35,339 bases of DNA, taken from contig JACPOB010000095.1 of assembly GCA_016185145.1 (NCBI GenBank), positions 6,116-41,454 on the forward strand, written 5' to 3'. Position 1 is the stretch's first letter, and every line of letters begins with the position of its first letter. Below are positions 16,721-23,496 of this stretch, piece by piece. The notes under the pieces were generated by a model. It searched no databases. It was not told the origin of the DNA and saw only the letters and a list, made by a program, of their open reading frames with translations. This DNA is from Rhodospirillales bacterium. GTDB taxonomy: Bacteria; Pseudomonadota; Alphaproteobacteria; Reyranellales; Reyranellaceae. The translations under genes and the position numbers were made by a program.

Positions 16721-17890
16721 CTAGTCCCTGCAGCACCACTCGATCATGCGGTGCATGAAGCCCTCGCAGGCGTCGATCTGGGAGGCGAGGATGTATTCGT
16801 TGGGCTGGTGCGCCTGGGCGATGTCGCCCGGGCCACAGACCACCGTCGGCACGCCCAGCGTCTTGCGGAAGATGCCGGCCTCGGTGCCGTAGACCACGCT
16901 GCCCACGGTGTTGGAGCCCGACCAGCTTCGCGCCAGCGCCTTGGCCTCGTCGTTGCCCTCCGACGAGAAGGCAGGCGTCGAGGAGCGCAGCACGGTGGCT
17001 ATCGTCGCTGCCGGATGTTTGGCCTTCATCTTCGGCAGCAGTTCCTTTTCCAGCCATTCGATGGCGCGATCGCCCAGCGCCTCGATCGGCAGGCCGGGCA
17101 GCTCGCGATAGCCCCACAGGACCTCACACTCGCGCGCCAGGATGTTGCCCGCGGTGCCGCCGACGATGGTGCCGACATTGAAGGTCGCCGCCGCCGGCAT
17201 GAACTCGCTCTGCTTCGGCGCCTTGGCGTCGAGCTCGTCCTGCACCGTGTTGAGGTAGTGGACGAACTCGCCGGCGAAATGGATGGCGCTGACACCGAGA
17301 TGGGTCATCGAGGAGTGCGCTTCGAAGCCGGTGAACTTGGTGATGTAGATCTGCGCGCCCTTGTGGGCGTGAACCACCGTCATCATGGTCGGCTCTCCGA
17401 TGATGATGGCGCGCGGCTTGGGCACTTCGCTCGCCATGCGGGCGGCGAGGCCATGGGCGCCGATGCAGCCCACCTCCTCGTCGTAGGAGAGAGCGAAATG
17501 GATCGGCTTCTTGAGCCGGGCGCTCTTGAATGCCGGCAGCATGGCGAGGCCGATGGCATAGAACGCCTTCATGTCGCAGGTGCCGCGACCGTAGTACTTG
17601 CCGTCCTTCAGGGTCAGCGTCCAGGGATCGGTGTCCCACGGCTGGCCGTCGACCGGCACCACGTCGGTGTGGCCCGAAAGCACGACGCCGTCCTTCACGT
17701 TGGGCCCGACGGTGGCGAAGAGATTGGCCTTCTTGCCGTCCTCGCTCGGCACCAGCTTCGACTCGATGCCGTGGCCCTGAAGGTACTGCTGTACGTACTC
17801 GATCAACGCCAGGTTGGAATTGCGCGAGGTGGTGTCGAACGCCACGAGACGGCGCAGCATTTCGACCGAGCCGACGATCTCCCCGGCCAT
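16721..17890 (-). CDS. argE: Acetylornithine deacetylase (M20 peptidase family)
   Basis: A 389-residue M20 metallohydrolase. Zinc-site motifs are LSGHTDVVPVDGQPW (H74, D76), GRGTCDMKAF (D106) and SYDEEVGCIG (catalytic E138, ligand E139); the dimerisation lid lies around FEAHSSMTHLGVSAI, and the last ligand histidine is in GDIAQAHQPNEYI. The GRGTCDMKAFYA wording is that of ArgE, which removes acetate from N-acetylornithine in arginine biosynthesis. Related succinyl-diaminopimelate desuccinylases and amidohydrolases are the alternatives. It is 16 bases downstream of folE on the same strand. Between its stop and the TetR operator, 16645-16720, nothing is recognised. Confidence 0.85.
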   Translation of the reverse strand: MAGEIVGSVEMLRRLVAFDTTSRNSNLALIEYVQQYLQGHGIESKLVPSEDGKKANLFATVGPNVKDGVVLSGHTDVVPVDGQPWDTDPWTLTLKDGKYYGRGTCDMKAFYAIGLAMLPAFKSARLKKPIHFALSYDEEVGCIGAHGLAARMASEVPKPRAIIIGEPTMMTVVHAHKGAQIYITKFTGFEAHSSMTHLGVSAIHFAGEFVHYLNTVQDELDAKAPKQSEFMPAAATFNVGTIVGGTAGNILARECEVLWGYRELPGLPIEALGDRAIEWLEKELLPKMKAKHPAATIATVLRSSTPAFSSEGNDEAKALARSWSGSNTVGSVVYGTEAGIFRKTLGVPTVVCGPGDIAQAHQPNEYILASQIDACEGFMHRMIEWCCRD

Positions 17891-17906
17891 GAGGCTCCGT
17901 GATGGC

Positions 17907-18533
17907 CTACACGGCTGTCCGACCGATCAGGGGCAAGAATTCGCGGCGTGTCTCGCCATTGGCGCGGAAGGCGCCCAGCATGCGGCTGGTCACCATGGCG
18001 ACGTCGGACTTGTGCACGCCGCGGGTGGTCATGCACTGGTGCGCCGCCTCGATGACGACGGCGACGCCGCGCGGCTGCAGGACTTCCTGCAGGGTGTTGG
18101 CGATCTGTGCCGTGAGCTTCTCCTGGATCTGCAGGCGGAAGGCGAAGGCGTCGACCACGCGGGCGAGCTTGCTGATGCCGACCACGCGCTTGTCCGGCAG
18201 GTAGCCGACATGAACCTTGCCGATGATCGGCACCATGTGGTGCTCGCAGTGCGATTCCAGGCGGATGTCGCGCAGCACCACGACCTCGTCGTAGCCCTCG
18301 ACCTCCTCGAAGGTGCGCTGCAGCATCTCGCGCGGATCCTCGTCGTAGCCGCGGAAGAATTCCTCGTAGGAGCGCACGACGCGATCGGGCGTGCCGAGAA
18401 GGCCCTCGCGATCGGGGTCGTCGCCGGCCCAGCGGAGCAGCGTGCGCACCGCCGCCTCGGCTTCCTCGCGCGACGGGCGGGTCAGCCCCGTGGCCAGCGA
18501 GACCAGCTCGCTCTTCTTCACCATCTTGTTCAT
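17907..18533 (-). CDS. folE: GTP cyclohydrolase I
   Basis: A 208-residue enzyme converting GTP to 7,8-dihydroneopterin triphosphate and formate, the first step of folate/tetrahydropterin synthesis. The zinc ligands are visible: C96 and H99 in SHCEHHMVPIIGKVHVGYLP and C167 in AAHQCMTTRGV. GISKLARVVDAFAFRLQIQEKLT and the N-terminal GDDPDREGLLGTPDRVVRSYEEFF are hallmarks of the type IA enzyme. The ATG at 18533 with GAGGGA about six bases upstream is chosen over the in-frame TTG at 18548. It sits 28 bases downstream of apaG, and argE follows, so apaG-folE-argE may be one transcript. Confidence 0.95.
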   Translation of the reverse strand: MNKMVKKSELVSLATGLTRPSREEAEAAVRTLLRWAGDDPDREGLLGTPDRVVRSYEEFFRGYDEDPREMLQRTFEEVEGYDEVVVLRDIRLESHCEHHMVPIIGKVHVGYLPDKRVVGISKLARVVDAFAFRLQIQEKLTAQIANTLQEVLQPRGVAVVIEAAHQCMTTRGVHKSDVAMVTSRMLGAFRANGETRREFLPLIGRTAV

Positions 18534-18561
18534 GGTCGTTTCCCTCAAATGAGCCGGCGCC

Positions 18562-18954
18562 CTAGTTCAACTGGCGCGTCGGGCTGGGCAGGTCGAGTGA
18601 AAAGGTGGGGATCTCGATGTCGAAGTTCTCGCCGGACTCGCTCACCATCTGGTAGGCGCCGCCCATGAAGCCCGAGGACGTGGAGAGCGACGTCCCGGAA
18701 TTGTACTCGAACATCTCGCCCGGACGCAGCAACGGCGTCTTGCCGACGACGCCCGGTCCCCGCACCTCCTGCACGCGGCCCAGCGCATCGGTGATCTTCC
18801 AATAGCGGCTGCGCAACTGCACTGCGACATCGCCCGCGTTCTGGATACGGACGAAATAGGCCCACACGAATTGCGACTTCGCTGGATCAGACTGATCGGG
18901 CAGATATTGCGGCCTGACGGTCACTTGGATGGCACGGGTTGTGGCTGTGTACAT
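18562..18954 (-). CDS. apaG: ApaG family protein
   Basis: A 130-residue protein consisting of one ApaG fibronectin-III-like domain. Visible landmarks: MYTATTRAIQVTVRPQYLPDQSDP at the start, FVWAYFVRIQNAGDVAVQLRSRYWKITDA, the glycine-rich loop VRGPGVVGKTPLLRPGE (GxGxxG), and YNSGTSLSTSSGFMGGAYQM. ApaG is linked to cobalt/magnesium resistance in enterobacteria, and the domain occurs in F-box proteins; its biochemical role is not established. The start at 18954 matches the family's MYxATTR start and has CAGGA upstream; in-frame ATG at 18978 is an alternative. It is followed by folE. Confidence 0.92.
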   Translation of the reverse strand: MYTATTRAIQVTVRPQYLPDQSDPAKSQFVWAYFVRIQNAGDVAVQLRSRYWKITDALGRVQEVRGPGVVGKTPLLRPGEMFEYNSGTSLSTSSGFMGGAYQMVSESGENFDIEIPTFSLDLPSPTRQLN

Positions 18955-19053
18955 GCGACGATCCTGAAGTCCTGACATGGGACGTTCGCGCGAAAAGGTC
19001 AAATCGAGCAAAGCCCTACAATCAATGCCGGATTAGTTAGCAGACCGACCCCA

Positions 19054-19141
19054 CCCTGAGGAGCATCGCGAAGCGATGCGTCTCGAAGGGTGGTAACAGT
19101 CACGTTGTAGCCCACCCTTCGAGACGCGGTGCTCCTCAGGG
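19054..19141. repeat. Interrupted inverted repeat CCCTGAGGAGC...GCTCCTCAGGG with an inner hairpin
   Basis: The left arm (19054-19093) and right arm (19112-19141) pair through CCCTGAGGAGCA at the outside and GTCTCGAAGGGTGG at the inside. The left arm carries ten extra bases, so that GCATCGC GAA GCGATGC (19063-19079) forms its own perfect hairpin. It lies between the CDF gene end and apaG start, in apaG's upstream region. Similar GCTCCTCAGG/TTCGAGACGC elements are widespread in alphaproteobacterial genomes. Confidence 0.75.
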
Positions 19142-19158
19142 CGAGGCGGTGGGAGCGC

Positions 19159-20076
19159 TCAAAGCCAGCGCGGATCAGCGGTGAAATCGATGGTGAGCCA
19201 GCGCTGCGGCCCCTCGCCGCCCAGCGCATCGGCGATCTCGCGCCGGATGGCGTCGACCTCGGCGACGTTGTCGAGCCGCATGCCCTCGGGCACCGCGAGG
19301 TGGATCTCGATGAACTCGGCGCGGCCGACCTTGGCGGCGTAGCTGGTGTAGGTCTTGAAGCCGCGGCGGGCGATCACGCCGTCCATGACGCCGCGAACCT
19401 TGGCGTCGAGCTCGGGCGGCGTGATGAGCAGGACCTCCTGCAGCGCCTTGCGCACCGTGCGGATCGGCACGAACACCAGGCAGATCGTCAGCAGCGCCAG
19501 CACGACGGGATCGGCATAGGGCGTGAGATGACTGTACGCGGTGCCCCGCAGCGACCAGGCGATGCCGAAGGCGACCAGCAGGGCCGAGGTGATGGCGGCC
19601 GACATCAGCCAGCTCTGGGCGTCGAGCCGCACGAAATCCGAGCCGACGCGCCGATTGGCGTGAAGCTCGTAGAAGAACATGCCGAAGCAGATGACGCAGA
19701 CGATCACGGCGTAGGCCATCGCCCAGTCGAAATCGAGCTGCCGGCCGCCGGCCAGGAAGCTGTCGACGGCGTTCAGGAAGGCATAGAAGCAGAGCAGCAT
19801 CAGCGTGCCGCCGTTGAAGGCCAGCACCATGGGCTCGATGTGCCAGTAGCCGAACTGGAAGCGGCGATTGATGCTTTCCCGGCCGACCAGGCGCGAGACG
19901 AACAGTGCCAGTCCCGACATGGCGGCATCGATGGCGGCGAACACGCCGTCAAACACGATCGACAGCGAGCCCGAAAGCAGGCCGAACACGACGCCGAACA
20001 GCGAGACCACGACGGTCACGCCGATCGACAGGCGCAGCAGGTGTTGCTCGGCGGTGGCCTGGGGCATGGCGGCCAT
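19159..20076 (-). CDS. CDF-family (cation efflux-like) membrane protein with degenerate metal site
   Basis: A 305-residue protein with about six membrane helices (from LRLSIGVTVVVSLFGVVFGLLSG) and a C-terminal cytoplasmic domain (from about 215, TVRKALQEVLLITPPELDAKV), the layout of cation diffusion facilitators that export Zn, Fe, Mn or Co in exchange for protons. Helix 2 reads SGSLSIVFDGVFAAIDAAMS, where canonical members have DAxHSLxD, so the H/D ligand is phenylalanine. Helix 5 reads LDAQSWLMSAAITSALLV, where canonical members have DAxHxxxD, so both ligands are serine. It may belong to a divergent subfamily with another substrate or no transport. An ATG at 20067 is an alternative start. 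A long repeat lies immediately upstream. Confidence 0.82.
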   Translation of the reverse strand: MAAMPQATAEQHLLRLSIGVTVVVSLFGVVFGLLSGSLSIVFDGVFAAIDAAMSGLALFVSRLVGRESINRRFQFGYWHIEPMVLAFNGGTLMLLCFYAFLNAVDSFLAGGRQLDFDWAMAYAVIVCVICFGMFFYELHANRRVGSDFVRLDAQSWLMSAAITSALLVAFGIAWSLRGTAYSHLTPYADPVVLALLTICLVFVPIRTVRKALQEVLLITPPELDAKVRGVMDGVIARRGFKTYTSYAAKVGRAEFIEIHLAVPEGMRLDNVAEVDAIRREIADALGGEGPQRWLTIDFTADPRWL

Positions 20077-20081
20077 TATCC

Positions 20082-20196
20082 GTCATCCCGACCAAGGCCC
20101 GAAGGGCCGCGTGGAGGGACCTCCTTTTCCTGGGTGAAGCCTCAAGAAAAGGTCCCTCGACTGCGCCGCCCTACGGGCGGCTTCGCTCGGGATGAC
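20082..20196. repeat. Long imperfect palindrome bounded by GTCATCCCGA / TCGGGATGAC
   Basis: The outer ends GTCATCCCGA (20083-20092) and TCGGGATGAC (20187-20196) are exact reverse complements; inside, GGCCCGAAGGGCC and GCCGCCCTACGGGCGGC form small hairpins, and GAGGGACCT.CCTTTTC pairs with GAAAAGGTCCCTC. Left and right halves are only partly complementary, as expected of an ageing long palindrome. It occupies nearly all of the space between the thioesterase stop and the CDF start. Confidence 0.8.
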
Positions 20197-20203
20197 GGTG
20201 ATG

Positions 20204-20686
20204 TCAGATCGGAAAGATCAGGCAGGTCGTCGTGCCGTGCGCCAAAAGCTTGCCGGCGCTGTCGTAGAGCCTGCCTTCCGAGGTGCCGATGCGCGAGCCG
20301 ACGTTGATCACCTTGCCTTCGGCCTTCACCGGGCCGGTCTTGTCGGTCATGGCGCGCACGTAGTTCACCTTGATCTCGACCGTGGTGTAGCCGGTTCCGG
20401 CCTTGAGCGTGGTGTGGATGCAGCAGCCCATCACCGAATCGAGCAGGGTGGCGGCGATGCCGCCATGCACGGTGCCCAGGGGATTGTAGTGGTCGAACAC
20501 CGGCGTGTAGTCGAAAACGACGCGGCCCAGCTCGACCTCCGATACCTGGAAGCCCAGCGCCCTGCCGATCGGCGGCGCCGGAAAACGGCCCTCCAGCAGG
20601 CCCTTGAACAGGGTGAGCCCATCCATGGTGCGGGCCTGCTCGAGAGGCACCACGCCGTAACCTGCATCGCCGTCCGCGCTGCTCAT
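20204..20686 (-). CDS. PaaI-family hotdog thioesterase
   Basis: A 160-residue hotdog-fold protein. The helix motif HYNPLGTVHGGIAATLLDSVMGCCIHTTL (V73-H74-G75-G76, with D83) and the strand GYTTVEIKVNYVRAM are those of PaaI-type acyl-CoA thioesterases, which hydrolyse aryl- or short acyl-CoA. The family HGG-x5-LD pattern is intact. The ATG at 20686 is preferred because GGAG lies about seven bases ahead; an in-frame ATG at 20701 lacks a ribosome site. It is divergent from a MarR regulator, 81 bases apart, which suggests control by that regulator. The function is probably clearing dead-end CoA thioesters. Confidence 0.88.
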   Translation of the reverse strand: MSSADGDAGYGVVPLEQARTMDGLTLFKGLLEGRFPAPPIGRALGFQVSEVELGRVVFDYTPVFDHYNPLGTVHGGIAATLLDSVMGCCIHTTLKAGTGYTTVEIKVNYVRAMTDKTGPVKAEGKVINVGSRIGTSEGRLYDSAGKLLAHGTTTCLIFPI

Positions 20687-20710
20687 CGTCGTCTCCGTCA
20701 TCGCGTTTTT

Positions 20711-20732
20711 GTGTGCATATACACGTTTACAC
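20711..20732. promoter_or_regulatory. Candidate operator between the thioesterase and marR genes
   Basis: The A/T-rich stretch GTGTGCATATACACGTTTAC followed by AC contains GTGT...ACAC half-palindromes (GTGTGCATATACAC, with a four-base imperfect centre) and a third ACAC. It lies in the 81-base divergent promoter region, upstream of both genes. MarR proteins commonly bind such sites in divergent promoters. This is suggestive only. Confidence 0.4.
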
Positions 20733-20767
20733 TTGGCCGTCGCAAGCGCCGGCATTAATCTGCCGTC

Positions 20768-21205
20768 ATGTCCGGCCTCCGCCTGTCGCCTCTCGACTGC
20801 ACCTGTTTCCGCATCCGTGGCGCGGCGCGTCGCGTGACCCAGATCTACAGCAGGCATCTGGCGCCGACCGGGCTCAAGATCTCGCAATTCTCTCTGCTGG
20901 GTTTCGTGACGGCCCAGGGGCCGGTGTCGATCGGCCGGCTGTCCGACCTGCTGGCCACCGACCGCACGACGCTGACGCGCAACCTCGGCCCACTCCTGAA
21001 GGATGGCCTGATCGAGCGCGCGCAGTCGGGCGACAAGCGGCGTCACGAGCTGGTGGCGACCGCGGCCGGCCGCGCCCTGTTCAAGCGTGCCCTGCCGCTG
21101 TGGGCCGCCGCCGAGCAGGAGGTGCGCGACGCCATGGGCGCCAAGCTCACCGCCGATCTGCACGGCGCCATCGAACGCTCGATGGAGAAGCTCGCGGCGC
21201 TCTGA
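20768..21205 (+). CDS. MarR-family transcriptional regulator
   Basis: A 145-residue winged-helix regulator. The HTH and wing are clear: LKISQFSLLGFVTAQGPVSIGRLSDLLATDRTTLTRNLGPLLKDGLIERAQSGDKRRHELVATAAG, with TDRTTLTRNLGPL as recognition helix and DKRRHELVAT as wing. Dimerisation helices flank it at both ends. MarR proteins usually respond to phenolic or oxidising ligands and act on neighbouring divergent genes, here the PaaI thioesterase. No good Shine-Dalgarno precedes the ATG. A cysteine pair near the start (LDCTCFRIRG) could in principle sense oxidants, as in OhrR-like members, but this is only a possibility. Confidence 0.9.
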   Translation: MSGLRLSPLDCTCFRIRGAARRVTQIYSRHLAPTGLKISQFSLLGFVTAQGPVSIGRLSDLLATDRTTLTRNLGPLLKDGLIERAQSGDKRRHELVATAAGRALFKRALPLWAAAEQEVRDAMGAKLTADLHGAIERSMEKLAAL

Positions 21206-21218
21206 TTCATGCTTTTCT

Positions 21219-21274
21219 GGACCGCGCGCTTCCAGCGCGCTCAAGCTCATGAGCGCGCTGGAAGCGCGCGGTCC
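21219..21274. repeat. Perfect 25-bp palindrome of the GGACCGCG family
   Basis: Positions 21219-21243 and 21250-21274 are exact reverse complements around the loop AGCTCA. Pairing continues outward with one mismatch (TTC-T against G-GAA). The right arm plus flank equals window positions 1-27. It sits between convergent marR and tenA, so a bidirectional terminator role is possible. Confidence 0.9.
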
Positions 21275-21295
21275 GGAAGACATGACGCGCCCGCA

Positions 21296-21907
21296 CTACA
21301 GGTTGGCAGAGAAGAAGCCGAGTTCCAGCTCCATGGCCCGGCGATAGTTGGCGCGCACGGCAGGCGTGTCGGAGGCATGCTTGTCGAGCAAGGCCTCCAG
21401 CCGCACCGCCAGCGCCTCGAAGCCGGGATCGGAATAGGCCTTCACCCAATCGGCATAGGTCGGCGCGACGTTGGTCCTGGCGAGTGACTGGCCGAGCCAG
21501 GCGTAGAGGCGCATGCAGGGCGTCATCGCTGCGATGGTCTCGCCCAGTCGGCCGCGCCGGGCGGTGTTCATGAGGAACTCGACATAGAACTTGGTCGCCG
21601 CGATCGGCGTGACGCCCGCAAGGTCGATCTGCAGGCGCTCGGTGTAGCTCTTGTGCAGCTTGAGTTCCTCGACGACGCCCGCGATCAGCTCCGAGAAGTC
21701 ATAGAGGTCGTCGCGCGAGGTGCCGTTGGCGAGGCAAAAGGCATAGGCTCGCGCGAAGGCTTCGAGGAAGTAGGCGTCCTGCGCCACGTAGCGCTTGAAG
21801 CTCTCGACCGGCAGGGACCCGTTGCCGAGTCCTTCGACGAAGTCATGGATGCGAATGCGCGCGCCCAAGTCGCCGTTGATATCCCACAGGCGCTGCGCCA
21901 GCGACAT
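21296..21907 (-). CDS. tenA: TenA-family thiaminase II-like protein
   Basis: A 203-residue all-helical TenA homologue. Typical features are the aspartate in YVAQDAYFLEAFARAYAF (D44), the catalytic cysteine in MTPCMRLYAWLG (C131), and the C-terminal acidic helix YRRAMELELGFFSANL supplying the family glutamate. TenA hydrolyses aminopyrimidine products of thiamin breakdown for salvage; some family members act on other substrates. No thi genes lie beside it. The ATG at 21907 is preferred to an in-frame TTG two codons earlier because AGAGG stands seven bases upstream. It is flanked on both sides by palindromic repeats. Confidence 0.88.
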   Translation of the reverse strand: MSLAQRLWDINGDLGARIRIHDFVEGLGNGSLPVESFKRYVAQDAYFLEAFARAYAFCLANGTSRDDLYDFSELIAGVVEELKLHKSYTERLQIDLAGVTPIAATKFYVEFLMNTARRGRLGETIAAMTPCMRLYAWLGQSLARTNVAPTYADWVKAYSDPGFEALAVRLEALLDKHASDTPAVRANYRRAMELELGFFSANL

Positions 21908-21923
21908 GGTCAAGCCTCTTGCC

Positions 21924-22048
21924 GGACCGCGGACCTCCAGGCCCGCGCATGTTCTTCCGGACCGCGAGCGTCTCGCTCGCTCATGCTCATGAGCGCGCCA
22001 GAGGCGCGCGGTCCGGAAGATATGAGCGGGCCTGGAGGCCCGCGGTCC
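21924..22048. repeat. Nested pair of GGACCGCG-family palindromes
   Basis: An outer palindrome (21924-21946 with 22026-22048, 22 of 23 complementary) encloses an inner one (21954-21983 with 21990-22019, 26 of 30 complementary, loop TGCTCA). Both begin CCGGACCGCG or GGACCGCG and end with its complement, yet their centres differ (CTCCAGGCCC outside, TCTCGCTCGC/CAGAGGCGCG inside). One element appears inserted into another. It fills the region between the metZ stop and tenA start. Confidence 0.85.
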
Positions 22049-22058
22049 AGTAAAATAT

Positions 22059-23267
22059 TCAGCCCAGCGCCTGCACCAGGTCGGCGATGATGTCCTCGGC
22101 GTCCTCGAGACCGACCGAGATGCGCACAGTGCCGTCGCCGATGCCGAGCTTGGCCCGCTCCTCGGCGCCGATGCGCATGTGCGTCGTCGTCGCCGGATGC
22201 GTGACCATGCTCTTGGCGTCGCCGAGGTTGTTGGAGATGTCGACCAGCTTCAGCCGGTTCAGCGTCTCGAACGCCGCCCATTTGCCGGCCTTGAGGTCGA
22301 AGGTGACGACACCGCCGGCGCCCGACATCTGCTTCATGGCGAGCGCATGCTGCGGATGGTCCTTGCGGCCGGGATAGAGCACGCGGCCGATCGCGGGGTG
22401 GGCTGCGAGCGCGTCGGCGACGCGCGCCGCGTTGGCACAGTGCCGCTCGATGCGCAGGCCCAGCGTCTCGAGGCCCTTGACCAGCACCCAGGCATTGAAC
22501 GGGCTGAGCGACGGGCCGGTGTTGCGGATGATGGGCTGCAGCTTGTCGAGAATGAACTCCCGGGAGCCCAGCACCGCGCCGCCGAGCGTGCGGCCCTGGC
22601 CGTCGATGTACTTGGTCGCGGAGTGCACGACGACGTCGGCGCCCCATTCCAGCGGCCGCTGCAGGATCGGCGTGGCGAAGGCGTTGTCGAGCACGACCTT
22701 GGCGCCGGCCTTGTGGGCGAGATCGCACACCGCCTTGACGTCGACGATGTCGAGCATCGGGTTCGAGGGCGATTCGAACAGCACGGCCTGCGCCGGCTTC
22801 GACAACGCCTTCTCCCACTGCGCAAGGTCGCCGCCGTCCACGAACTCGCTCTGCACGCCGTACTTCGGCAGCAGGTCGGCCACGATGTAGTGGCAGGAGC
22901 CGAAGAGCTGGCGCGCTGCGACGATGCGATCGCCGCCCTTGACCAGCGCCAGCAGGGCGAAGAACACGGCCGACATGCCGGTCGAGGTGGCGCGACAGGC
23001 TTCCGCGCCTTCGAGCGCCGCCAGCCGGTTCTCGAACATGCTGACGGTGGGATTGCCGAAGCGCGAATACTGGTAGTGCGTGCTCTCGCCCTTGAAGGTG
23101 GCCTCGGCCTCCTCCGCGCTCGAATAGGCATAGCCCGAGGTGAGGTAGAGCGCCTCCGACGTCTCGTCGAAATTGCTGCGCTGCTGTCCGGCGCGAACGG
23201 CTCGCGTCTGCGGCCGCCATGTCGATTGGTCAGCCTTCGCCTTCTTGTTGGGAATCGCTCCGTCCAT
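22059..23267 (-). CDS. metZ: O-succinylhomoserine sulfhydrylase
   Basis: A 402-residue Cys/Met-metabolism PLP enzyme that makes homocysteine from O-succinyl- or O-acetylhomoserine and sulfide in methionine biosynthesis. Key elements: HYQYSRFGNPTV (64-75), ATSTGMSAVF (93-102), the cofactor aspartate in VVLDNAFATPI, the Schiff-base lysine K219 in VVHSATKYIDGQGR, and NIGDAKS-like NNLGDAKSMVTHPATTTH. YIDGQGRTLGGAVLG is characteristic of MetZ rather than MetB. GAGGAGAAGG precedes the ATG at 23267. A SAM-II riboswitch and an intrinsic terminator occupy its leader, which strongly supports the methionine role and predicts repression by SAM. Confidence 0.95.
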   Translation of the reverse strand: MDGAIPNKKAKADQSTWRPQTRAVRAGQQRSNFDETSEALYLTSGYAYSSAEEAEATFKGESTHYQYSRFGNPTVSMFENRLAALEGAEACRATSTGMSAVFFALLALVKGGDRIVAARQLFGSCHYIVADLLPKYGVQSEFVDGGDLAQWEKALSKPAQAVLFESPSNPMLDIVDVKAVCDLAHKAGAKVVLDNAFATPILQRPLEWGADVVVHSATKYIDGQGRTLGGAVLGSREFILDKLQPIIRNTGPSLSPFNAWVLVKGLETLGLRIERHCANAARVADALAAHPAIGRVLYPGRKDHPQHALAMKQMSGAGGVVTFDLKAGKWAAFETLNRLKLVDISNNLGDAKSMVTHPATTTHMRIGAEERAKLGIGDGTVRISVGLEDAEDIIADLVQALG

Positions 23268-23318
23268 GGCCCTTCTCCTCAGCGCCTGTGCCCCTTCCTT
23301 TGACAGGTTGCACAAACG

Positions 23319-23346
23319 AAAAACCCCCGACCGAACAGGACGGGGG
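23319..23346 (-). terminator. Intrinsic terminator in the metZ leader
   Basis: On the minus strand CCCCCGTCC (23346-23338), loop TGTTC, GGTCGGGGG (23332-23324) form a stem with one T-T mismatch, followed at once by TTTTT (23323-23319). It lies between the SAM-II aptamer and the metZ ribosome site, so premature termination of the metZ message when SAM is bound is the likely mode of control. Confidence 0.85.
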
Positions 23347-23359
23347 CTTGTGGGCCTCT

Positions 23360-23416
23360 CCGACCTTTTAGCGATGTTTAACGTGGTCGCAAGCCGGTCG
23401 GCTCAAATCTCCACGG
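23360..23416 (-). ncRNA. SAM-II riboswitch
   Basis: On the minus strand the leader reads CCGTGGAGATTTGAGCCGAC, CGGCTTGCGACCACGTTAAA, CATCGCTAAAAGGTCGG. CGTGG (23415-23411) pairs with CCACG (23386-23382) as P1; the loop GATTTGAGCC and the tail TTAAACATCGCTAAAAGG match the conserved SAM-II core, and CCGACC in the loop can pair with GGTCGG just after the core. SAM-II is an H-type pseudoknot common in Alphaproteobacteria upstream of met genes, which fits metZ directly downstream. Confidence 0.93.
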
Positions 23417-23425
23417 TAATGCCCG

Positions 23426-23452
23426 TATATAAGCGAAGATGGCGGCAGGCAA
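23426..23452 (-). promoter_or_regulatory. Possible metZ promoter
   Basis: On the minus strand TTGCCT (23452-23447) and TATATA (23431-23426) are separated by 15 bases, slightly short for a sigma-70 promoter, and would start transcription just before the riboswitch P1. The A/T-rich box is distinct in this GC-rich context. Confidence 0.4.
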
Positions 23453-23478
23453 GCGCGATCTTGAAAGCGCCATTGGCA

Positions 23479-23495
23479 TTAGCTAAGTTAGCTAA
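23479..23495. promoter_or_regulatory. Double TTAGCTAA operator of the toxin-antitoxin operon
   Basis: Two copies of the perfect 8-bp palindrome TTAGCTAA (23479-23486 and 23488-23495) are separated by a single G, one base before the antitoxin ATG at 23497. Phd-type antitoxins repress their own operon by binding such paired palindromes at the start site, so this is the probable autoregulatory operator. It would also overlap any ribosome site; none is evident, so the message may be nearly leaderless. Confidence 0.65.
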
Positions 23496-23496
23496 C

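Noticed and set aside
21219..22048. Palindromes as a CRISPR array or integron attC sites
   Set aside because: Units are unequal, not regularly spaced, show no constant direct repeat with spacers, and no cas or integrase gene is present.
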